Shown here: piece after piece, positions 58,062 to 64,000 of the stretch | How positions within the stretch are numbered: the first letter of the stretch is position 1 | How the letters are laid out: each line of letters opens with the position of its first letter | DNA from: Hominiventricola aquisgranensis | GTDB taxonomy: Bacteria > Bacillota > Clostridia > Lachnospirales > Lachnospiraceae | Assembly: GCF_040096225.1 (NCBI RefSeq) | Contig: NZ_JBBMFC010000002.1 | Location: forward strand, 130,738-194,737 | Length of the DNA stretch: 64,000 bases | Direction of reading: 5' to 3' | Notes under the pieces: model-generated | Database searches by the model: none | Told to the model about the DNA's origin: nothing | The model's input: the letters and a program-made list of their open reading frames with translations, nothing else | Translations under genes and position numbers: made by a program

Positions 58062-59170
58062 GAGAAGAACAAAAGGAGCGTGCCCTGCTTCTTGGTGTAA
58101 AATTAAATGACGGGGAAGATTTCAAAAAATCTATGGAAGAACTGGCAGCTCTGTCTGAGGCCTGTGGCATGGAAGTGGTGGGGACCATTACCCAGAATAT
58201 GGATCGGCAGCCACATGCGTCCCTGTATATGGGCAGAGGAAAGCTGGGAGAAGTGCAGGACTATATGTTGGAACATCCGGTGGACGTGCTGATCTTTGAC
58301 AGATCATTGACGCCATCTCAGATGCGGAACCTGCAGAATATTCTGGACTGCCCGATCCTTGATAGGACAACTTTGATTCTTGAGATTTTCGCATCGAGAG
58401 CAAGAACCAGAGAGGCCAAGCTGCAAGTGGAATCTGCAAGGCTTCAGTATGTTTTGCCAAGACTAACAGGCATGCATAAAGCTCTGAGTCGTCAGGGCGG
58501 TGGAAGTGGTGTGGCGAATAAGGGAGCCGGAGAGAAAAAGTTGGAACTTGATCGCCGGAGAATTGAAAAGAGAATATCGGAACTTCGAAAAGAACTGGAT
58601 AGAATTGCAAAAGAGAGGGAGACCCAGCGACAGAAGCGTCAGGGAAGCGGAGTTCCAAGAGTGGCACTGGTTGGTTATACCAATGCAGGAAAATCCACGC
58701 TGATGAATAAACTTCTGGATAAATATACGCGAGATGCATCTAAAAAGGTGCTTGAAAAAAATATGCTCTTTGCCACTCTGGATACCACTGTTCGGAGGAT
58801 CAGCATGGGAGGCGGCAGAGATTTTCTGCTGTCTGATACGGTTGGATTTATCCATCAGCTTCCGACAGCACTGATCAAAGCATTTCGTTCCACGTTGGAA
58901 GAGGCAAGGGAAGCGGATCTTCTGCTCCATGTACTGGACTATTCTGATGAGTCCTGCCGGATGCAGCGGGAAGTGACAGATATGACTTTGAAAGAACTGG
59001 GAGCCGGAGATATCCCGGTAATCTATGTATATAATAAAGCGGATCTGGTAGAGACAACGGATGGAGGGAAGCTTCCAAGGGTGATTGATCATAAGATCTA
59101 TATGTCTGCTAAGACCGGAGAAGGCATCCCGGAACTGGTGGAACTGATCTGGAATATGTGTGGAAAGTAA
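58058..59170 (+). CDS. hflX: GTPase HflX
   Basis: A 370-aa ribosome-associated GTPase. The N-terminal domain has LYMGRGKLGEVQDYMLEHPV and RTLILEIFASRARTREAKLQVE. A glycine-rich loop (RQGGGSGVANKGAGEKKLEL) and coiled coil follow. The G domain begins VALVGYTNAGKST, with G3 DTVGFIHQLP and G4 YNKAD. The C-terminal extension of E. coli HflX is missing, as in many Firmicutes. It splits or rescues stalled ribosomes in known cases. It overlaps DUF362. Confidence 0.95.
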   Translation: MREEQKERALLLGVKLNDGEDFKKSMEELAALSEACGMEVVGTITQNMDRQPHASLYMGRGKLGEVQDYMLEHPVDVLIFDRSLTPSQMRNLQNILDCPILDRTTLILEIFASRARTREAKLQVESARLQYVLPRLTGMHKALSRQGGGSGVANKGAGEKKLELDRRRIEKRISELRKELDRIAKERETQRQKRQGSGVPRVALVGYTNAGKSTLMNKLLDKYTRDASKKVLEKNMLFATLDTTVRRISMGGGRDFLLSDTVGFIHQLPTALIKAFRSTLEEAREADLLLHVLDYSDESCRMQREVTDMTLKELGAGDIPVIYVYNKADLVETTDGGKLPRVIDHKIYMSAKTGEGIPELVELIWNMCGK

Positions 59171-59226
59171 TTCCGATTCTGGAGCAAATGCAGGGTTAAT
59201 ATTGAAAATAAGAAAGAAGGATCATC

Positions 59227-60009
59227 ATGAGAGGGAAAAAAAGAGTTATCAAAGTAGGAAATGTACCGGTAAAAAGCCGTGAACAAATTGAGGGTATCCG
59301 TGAAAGCGGTAAGATCAACACGATGGTGCTTGATTTTGTGGAAGAACATATCAAAGCAGGTATTTCCACCCAGGAGATTGATGACTGGGTACGGAAAGTG
59401 ACCGCGGATAACGGAGCCATCTGTGCACCCTATCATTATGAAGGATTTCCAAAGAGTGTGTGCACCTCTGTCAACAGTGTGATCTGTCATGGAATTCCGA
59501 GTAAAGATGAGATTTTGAAGGAAGGGGACATCATCAATGTGGATGTGTCTACCATTTATAAAGGATATTTTTCTGATGCATCCCGTATGTTCTGTATTGG
59601 CAATGTAAGTGCGGACAAGAAGCGGCTGGTTAAGACGGCGAAGGAGGCTATCCAGGTGGGATTGATGGAGGTGAAGCCTTTTGCACCTCTTGGAAATATG
59701 GGGCATGCGATCCATATGTATGCAAAGAGCCAGGGATATACAGTTGTCGAGGAGATCGGAGGCCATGGCGTTGGACTGGAATTTCACGAGGATCCTTTTG
59801 TCAGCTATGTATCTCCAAAAGGAAGCGGACCTGTCATGGTGCCTGGTATGGTATTTACCATTGAACCAATGATCAATATGGGAAGTCCTGAGTTTTATGT
59901 AGATGCAAAGAATGGCTGGACTGTTTACACTGAGGATGGTATGCCATCTGCCCAGTGGGAAGTGACCGTAGCAGTCATGGATGAGGGTTACGAGGTATTG
60001 ACTTATTAA
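59227..60009 (+). CDS. map: Type I methionine aminopeptidase
   Basis: A 260-aa metalloprotease. It has the substrate His in YHYEGFPKSVCTSVNSVICH, metal ligands Asp in INVDVSTIYKGYFSDASRMF, His in GGHGVGLEFHEDP, Glu in FTIEPMINMG and the last Glu in SAQWEVTVAVMD. It removes the initiator Met. Length is standard, with no N-terminal zinc finger. GAAGGA lies before ATG 59227. It is not in the usual ribosomal-protein cluster, so this may be a second copy. Confidence 0.95.
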   Translation: MRGKKRVIKVGNVPVKSREQIEGIRESGKINTMVLDFVEEHIKAGISTQEIDDWVRKVTADNGAICAPYHYEGFPKSVCTSVNSVICHGIPSKDEILKEGDIINVDVSTIYKGYFSDASRMFCIGNVSADKKRLVKTAKEAIQVGLMEVKPFAPLGNMGHAIHMYAKSQGYTVVEEIGGHGVGLEFHEDPFVSYVSPKGSGPVMVPGMVFTIEPMINMGSPEFYVDAKNGWTVYTEDGMPSAQWEVTVAVMDEGYEVLTY

Positions 60010-60027
60010 AGCGGGAAGGAGACTTTT

Positions 60028-61020
60028 ATGAGTCAGACTGTCAGAAGTAATTTTATAAGAGAATTACCCAAGCTGGAGCTGCATTGTCATCTGGATGGCT
60101 CCCTGACACAGAAAAGTATTGAGGAGATTATGGAAAGACCGGTGGCATTGTCAGAACTTCAGGTGGAGCCGGACTGCCGTAATCTGGCAGAGTATCTGCA
60201 GAAATTTGATCTGCCGATCCAATGCCTGCAGACCTGGGAAGGGATCAAGAAAGCCAGCAAGGAGTTTTTGCTGGATGTGGCAAAGGAAAATGTCCGCTAT
60301 ATGGAAGTTCGGTTTGCGCCCACCTGTTCCATTAATGACCATATGACTTACCGGGATGTGATGGAAGCGACTCTGGATGGCCTGGAAGAGGCGAGAAAAG
60401 AATGCGGAACTTATTATAACGTGATTGTGTGTTGTATGCGTCATTTTGATCTGGAGACCAACCTTGCCATGCTGAAAGGCTGCCGGGAATATTTAGGAGA
60501 GGGTGTCTGCGCAGCAGATCTGGCAGGCGATGAGGCTTCCTGGCCCATGAACCAGTTCAGGGAATTGTTCCGCGAGGCGAAGAAGCTGGATTATCCGTAT
60601 ACTATTCATGCAGGAGAATGTGGAAACGTTCAGAATATTATCGATGCAGTGGATGCAGGAGCAGCCCGTGTGGGACATGGAGTTGCCATGAAAGGATTCC
60701 AGGAAGTACAGAAGCTTTGCCGGGATCATCATATTGGCGTGGAGATCTGCCCTACCAGCAATCTTCAGACTCGCGCAGTCTCGACTTTGAAGGAGTATCC
60801 TATCAGAGAGTTTCTGGATAACGGTGTGATGGTGACGGTCAACACAGATAACCGTACTGTAAGCGGAACGAATCTGATACAGGAGCTGTCATCTCTTGAA
60901 AATGCCGGTGTGATCGCAGAACCAGAGATGATCCTTCTGATGGAACATGCGCTGGAAGCAGCATTTGCAGATGATGCAGTGAAGCAGGAACTTTATAAAG
61001 AACTGCGAAAATTTAGTTAA
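60028..61020 (+). CDS. add: Adenosine deaminase
   Basis: A 330-aa metal-dependent deaminase of the amidohydrolase superfamily. Zinc ligands are in LELHCHLDGSL (HxH), HAGECGN (the His and catalytic Glu), VGHGVAM, and VNTDNRTVSG, where the usual TDDP reads TDNR. It converts adenosine to inosine in purine salvage. GGGAAGGAG precedes the start at 60028; map is 18 bp upstream, so the two may be one operon. Confidence 0.92.
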   Translation: MSQTVRSNFIRELPKLELHCHLDGSLTQKSIEEIMERPVALSELQVEPDCRNLAEYLQKFDLPIQCLQTWEGIKKASKEFLLDVAKENVRYMEVRFAPTCSINDHMTYRDVMEATLDGLEEARKECGTYYNVIVCCMRHFDLETNLAMLKGCREYLGEGVCAADLAGDEASWPMNQFRELFREAKKLDYPYTIHAGECGNVQNIIDAVDAGAARVGHGVAMKGFQEVQKLCRDHHIGVEICPTSNLQTRAVSTLKEYPIREFLDNGVMVTVNTDNRTVSGTNLIQELSSLENAGVIAEPEMILLMEHALEAAFADDAVKQELYKELRKFS

Positions 61021-61027
61021 GTTTCGT

Positions 61028-61056
61028 TTGACATAATAAGAAAAGCAGGATAATAT
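61028..61056 (+). promoter_or_regulatory. Strong promoter of the small RNA
   Basis: -35 TTGACA (61028-61033), exactly 17 bp, -10 TAATAT (61051-61056), immediately after the adenosine deaminase stop. Confidence 0.8.
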
Positions 61057-61062
61057 AATAAT

Positions 61063-61227
61063 AACGACAGGCAACTTGAGTGTCTGCCAAGCAATGATGT
61101 AAGGTGTTGTGCCAGAGAGCAGTGCCTTATTAGCTTTATAAGGGTTAGACATTTACCACAATCTGGATAGAGACCGATGGTTCTTGAAAGAAAATGTCAG
61201 GGGCTCTGCAATATTGCAGAGCCTTTT
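61063..61227 (+). ncRNA. Probable structured small RNA, about 165 nt, class unknown
   Basis: A transcript bounded by the promoter at 61028 and a perfect terminator, with no plausible reading frame. Stems: GACATTT (61148-61154) / AAATGTC (61192-61198) enclosing ACC/GGT; CCTTAT (61125-61130) / ATAAGG (61138-61143); and a stem joining AAGG near 61101 with CCTT near 61125, which would compete with the previous one. Size and isolation fit a stable RNA such as 6S, but no diagnostic sequence of 6S, SRP RNA, tmRNA, RNase P or a T-box was found. Confidence 0.6.
61202..61227 (+). terminator. Terminator of the small RNA
   Basis: GGCTCTGCAAT (61202-61212) followed directly by ATTGCAGAGCC (61213-61223), a perfect 22-nt palindrome, then TTTT. 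It separates the small RNA from the downstream PBECR4-like gene. Confidence 0.92.
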
Positions 61228-61262
61228 GTATTTACATCAGAAATGGAAAAAGGGTAAGCAAG

Positions 61263-61829
61263 ATGAGAACAGTTTTGGACTGTATGAATGCATTTAAAGC
61301 ACTTTTGACAACTGAATATGTAATAATACTGGGGCGAAAAGGTGTTTCTGTAACACTGAGACTAAGGTTTGATAAAAAAGATTGCTTTCATCTGATGGGG
61401 TTGCAGTATTTGGCAGATAGGCCAGAGTTGAATCGTGACAGAGGAAAAATATTTGATGAGATATCAAACGGTATCATAAATATTGAAAAAATTGAGTCTT
61501 CTGATTTCTACAGTAAAATTCAAAGTCGAATTCATTTTCTTCCATTGTTGGAAAAAATCCTTGATAGTAACGACACCGTATTTAAATACAATAAAAAAGC
61601 TAATATATTTTCTTTGATAGATGCTGATTATTTGATAAAGAGCAAAATGGAAAATAGAAATTTGTTTTTATTTCTTTCCTATAGAACAAAAGATATATAT
61701 TTTTGCAGGTCTTTCTTCCCAGAGGAAAAAACAGATTATACGAAAAATCAGGCTTCCTGGACATTGCTATATAAGAAAAAGATAAATCTGATGGATGGGA
61801 AAGAGACAATATTATATAATAAAATGTAA
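61263..61829 (+). CDS. PBECR4-like protein (putative ribonuclease-fold, phage/toxin associated)
   Basis: A 188-aa, A/T-rich, Lys-rich protein. FDKKDCFHLMGLQYLADRPE, RGKIFDEISNGIINIEKI, SSDFYSKIQSRIHFLPLLEK and a C-terminal SFFPEEKTDYTKNQASWTLL follow the pattern of the PBECR4 group (phage-Barnase-EndoU-colicin-RelE-like nucleases). ATG 61263 is used with a weak AAAGGG upstream. No antitoxin-like partner is adjacent. Composition differs clearly from neighbours, so horizontal acquisition is likely. Catalytic residues are not certain. Confidence 0.65.
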   Translation: MRTVLDCMNAFKALLTTEYVIILGRKGVSVTLRLRFDKKDCFHLMGLQYLADRPELNRDRGKIFDEISNGIINIEKIESSDFYSKIQSRIHFLPLLEKILDSNDTVFKYNKKANIFSLIDADYLIKSKMENRNLFLFLSYRTKDIYFCRSFFPEEKTDYTKNQASWTLLYKKKINLMDGKETILYNKM

Positions 61830-61917
61830 ACATGAATAAATTTCATCTTTCCTTTTCCTGAAAAAGATGTTATAGTATTAACTACTATTGTTTACAAATA
61901 GAAAAGGAGAGAAACTT

Positions 61918-63000
61918 ATGAAAAAGAAAATGCTGGCTGTATTATTAGCAGCATCCATGGTTGCATCCATGACCGCATGCGGAAGCAGCAATTCCGCAGA
62001 CACAACTACTACTGAGGAAGGAACCAATGAGAGCACTGATGGTGCTGAGGCAGCTGCTGACGTATCTGACCTGAAGATCGGTCTGATCACTGACGTAGGT
62101 GGAGTTAACGACGGTTCCTTCAACCAGTCTTCCTGGGAAGGTCTTGAGAGAGCAGGCGAGGAGCTTGGTGTAACCGTTAACTATCTGGAGTCCGCTACTG
62201 ACGCTGACTACAAACCGAACATGGAGACCTTCATTGATGAGGATTACGATCTGATCATCAGCGTTGGTTACATGCTGGCAGATGCTACCAGAGAGGCAGC
62301 AGAGGCTAACCCGGATACCAAATTTGCTATCATTGATGATGCGACCATCGATCTTCCGAACGTTACCAGCCTGATGTTCAAAGCTGAGCAGGCTTCCTAC
62401 CTGGTAGGATACGTTGCAGGTCTGACAACCAAGACCAACAACATCGGTTTCGTAGTTGGTATGACCAACGAGACCATGAACCAGTTTGGATACGGCTACT
62501 GTGCAGGTGCTATCGATGCGAACCCGGATATCACTGTTCAGCAGATGAATGCAAACTCTTTCGCAGATTCCGCTACTGGTAAATCCATGGCTAATGCAGA
62601 GATCACCAATGGTGCTGATATCGTATTCCAGGCAGCAGGTGCTACCGGACTTGGTGTTATCGAGGCTTGCCAGGAGGCTGGTGTATATGCAATCGGTGTT
62701 GACTCTGACCAGTCCAGCATCGCTCCGAATACCGTTCTTACCTCTGCTATGAAGAGAGTAGACAATGCTGTATACGAGGCAGTTCAGGAACTGATCGACG
62801 GAACTCTTGAGGGTGGCGTGAAGACCTTTGACCTGGCAGCAGGTGGTGTTGATATCGCTCCGTCTCAGGATCTGATCTCTGAGGATGTTATCGCAGCAGT
62901 TGACGAAGTAAAAGAGAAGATTATCAGCGGCGACGTTGTTGTTCCGGATAACAAAGAGTCTTTCGAAGCAGCATACGGAGATGTATACGTTCTTGACTAA
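61918..63000 (+). CDS. BMP-family nucleoside-binding lipoprotein
   Basis: A 360-aa basic membrane protein (BMP/PnrA) lipoprotein. Lipobox SMTAC (Cys21), Thr/Glu-rich linker, then LKIGLITDVGGVNDGSFNQS, which is diagnostic for the family. NMETFIDEDYDLIISVGYML, GYVAGLTTKTNNIGFVVGM and IGVDSDQSSIAPNTVLTSAM follow. It binds purine nucleosides in known homologues, fitting the adenosine deaminase 0.9 kb upstream. AAGGAGAG is upstream of ATG 61918. Highly biased codon use suggests strong expression. Confidence 0.93.
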   Translation: MKKKMLAVLLAASMVASMTACGSSNSADTTTTEEGTNESTDGAEAAADVSDLKIGLITDVGGVNDGSFNQSSWEGLERAGEELGVTVNYLESATDADYKPNMETFIDEDYDLIISVGYMLADATREAAEANPDTKFAIIDDATIDLPNVTSLMFKAEQASYLVGYVAGLTTKTNNIGFVVGMTNETMNQFGYGYCAGAIDANPDITVQQMNANSFADSATGKSMANAEITNGADIVFQAAGATGLGVIEACQEAGVYAIGVDSDQSSIAPNTVLTSAMKRVDNAVYEAVQELIDGTLEGGVKTFDLAAGGVDIAPSQDLISEDVIAAVDEVKEKIISGDVVVPDNKESFEAAYGDVYVLD

Positions 63001-63037
63001 TGCATCCTGAAGCATAATAAAATATGTGTAGTCCGAT

Positions 63038-63064
63038 ACGGGGCCTGCGTATGCAGAGCCCCGT
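63038..63064 (+). other. Intercistronic stem-loop
   Basis: ACGGGGC-CTGC (63038-63048) pairs with GCAG-GCCCCGT (to 63064) around GTAT. No T-run, so rather an RNA-stabilising or partial-terminator stem between the lipoprotein and ATPase genes. Confidence 0.6.
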
Positions 63065-63209
63065 CGGTGCATATAGAGAACAAAGTCTGAACATTCCTGT
63101 CTTTAATGGAGAAGATAATCTGTGATTTTCCTGTCCACTGGAGACAGAAGCGGAAGCGCATTGCGATTCTGTACAGATATATGAATGAAATACAAAGGAG
63201 GCAGTATAC

Positions 63210-64000
63210 GTGGGAAGAACAAGCCATATGGATGCGAGTAAAGTAGTCATTCAGATGAAGGACATCGTGAAGAAATTCGGCGACTTTACAGCCAACGACC
63301 ACATCAATCTGACCGTACACAAAGGAGAGGTACATGCGATCCTGGGAGAGAACGGAGCCGGAAAGAGTACCATGATGAATGTGCTCTGCGGACTCTATAA
63401 GCCGACCAGCGGTCAGATCTTTATCAATGAGAAAGAGGTTCATTTCAACAGTCCCAAGGATGCCATCGAAATGGGGATCGGTATGGTACACCAGCATTTC
63501 ATGCTGATCCAGCCATTCACGGTAACAGAGAACATTATCCTTGGCATGGAGCCGACCAAAGGGTTGACCGTTGACAAGGAGACTGCAAAGAAGAAGGTAC
63601 TGGAACTGTCCGAACGCTATGGCATGAAGGTAGATCCGGATGCGAAGGTGGAGGATATCTCTGTTGGCATGCAGCAGCGTGTGGAGATCCTGAAGGTTCT
63701 GTACCGCGGTGCAGAGACACTGATCCTGGATGAGCCGACGGCTTCCCTGACCCCGCAGGAGATCGAAGGCCTCATGGAGATCATCGAGAACCTGACTGCT
63801 GACGGCAAGAGCGTGATCCTGATCACCCATAAGCTGAAGGAGATCACAGCATCCTCTGACAACTGTACCATTATCCGCCAGGGTAAATATATCCAGACAG
63901 TGAAAGTGGCAGATGTGAATGAAAACGAGCTGGCAGCTATGATGGTGGGCCGCGATGTCAACTTCAAAGTTGATAAGAAAGAGATGGAGCCGGGTGAGGT
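63210..64000 (+). CDS. Nucleoside ABC transporter ATPase (NupA/YufO-like), 3' end outside the window
   Basis: The first 263 codons of a tandem-domain sugar/nucleoside importer ATPase. The frame starts at GTG 63210 with AAAGGAGG 8 bp upstream (an in-frame ATG at 63228 is too far from it) and remains open to the right edge. Walker A is GENGAGKST, the Q-loop region MVHQHFMLIQPFTV, signature ISVGMQQR, where the usual SGG reads SVG, Walker B LILDEPTASLTP, switch LITHKLKEI. Only the first ATPase module is in the window; the full protein is about 510 residues in relatives. It belongs with the BMP lipoprotein upstream. Confidence 0.93.
   Translation, partial: MGRTSHMDASKVVIQMKDIVKKFGDFTANDHINLTVHKGEVHAILGENGAGKSTMMNVLCGLYKPTSGQIFINEKEVHFNSPKDAIEMGIGMVHQHFMLIQPFTVTENIILGMEPTKGLTVDKETAKKKVLELSERYGMKVDPDAKVEDISVGMQQRVEILKVLYRGAETLILDEPTASLTPQEIEGLMEIIENLTADGKSVILITHKLKEITASSDNCTIIRQGKYIQTVKVADVNENELAAMMVGRDVNFKVDKKEMEPGE

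Noticed and set aside
1..64000. tRNA or rRNA genes, CRISPR arrays, insertion sequences, prophage
   Set aside because: No tRNA-like cloverleaf, no regularly spaced repeats, and no transposase, integrase or phage structural gene was found on reading both strands.

Overview
The window looks like chromosomal DNA of an anaerobic, low-to-mid-GC Firmicute, most likely a gut Lachnospiraceae (Blautia/Ruminococcus/Dorea-like). The evidence is strong AAGGAGG-type ribosome binding sites, many Cys-anchored lipoproteins, a monomeric [FeFe]-hydrogenase, anaerobic (Cbi-type) corrin methyltransferases, MATE, NSS, BioY and NCS2 transporters, and an sdpR-sdpI pair. The family assignment is inference. I saw no tRNA, rRNA, CRISPR array, insertion sequence or prophage block.

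Layout. 1-14.7 kb: three consecutive peptide/nickel-type (Opp/Dpp/Nik) ABC systems, the first cut by the window edge. The middle one carries a SAM methyltransferase between its permeases and ATPases. C-tract sites (ATAT/ATAA followed by CCCCC) stand in front of these operons and again in front of a second, related methyltransferase at 25.0 kb. 14.8-16.1 kb: sdpR-sdpI. 16.2-20.3 kb: a 1012-aa helicase-nuclease followed 25 bp later by a RelA/SpoT-domain protein, the best candidate here for an undescribed (defence-like) pair. 20.3-23.1 kb, minus strand: cbiL, an ABC-2 exporter and an anchored surface protein of unknown family. 23.2-25.7 kb: a riboswitch-like leader (guanidine-IV candidate), a GC-rich palindromic element, a MATE exporter and the second methyltransferase.

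25.7-33.3 kb: NSS symporter (-), [FeFe]-hydrogenase (+), bioY (-) with a BirA-like operator, a DtxR/MntR-family regulator (-), and an overlapping VWA protein / MoxR ATPase / phosphodiesterase operon (+). 33.4-36.0 kb: a polar amino-acid ABC importer with an attenuator-like leader between its binding protein and permease. 36.0-39.0 kb: secG, rnr, smpB. 39.0-45.9 kb: a tetrapyrrole/cobamide operon (cbiF, hemA, cbiH, a hemC-cobA-hemD triple fusion, cobD, and a ComB homologue). These genes would make uroporphyrinogen III, divert it to precorrin-2 and methylate the corrin ring; cbiL at 22.4 kb supplies the C20 methylation.

46.0-64.0 kb: a two-component system, an NCS2 purine permease, greA (-), an HPr-like protein without the active His, an XRE regulator with a broken nucleotidyltransferase partner, argH, a nitrilase-family amidase, relQ, a small secreted protein, an overlapping crp/fnr-DUF362-hflX operon, map, an adenosine deaminase, a probable structured small RNA, a PBECR4-like protein, and a BMP lipoprotein followed by its nucleoside ABC ATPase, which runs off the right edge. 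Only two gene-free stretches exceed 300 bp: 9299-9657 (C-tract sites, hairpins and a promoter) and 23140-23538 (divergent promoters, riboswitch-like leader and palindromic element).
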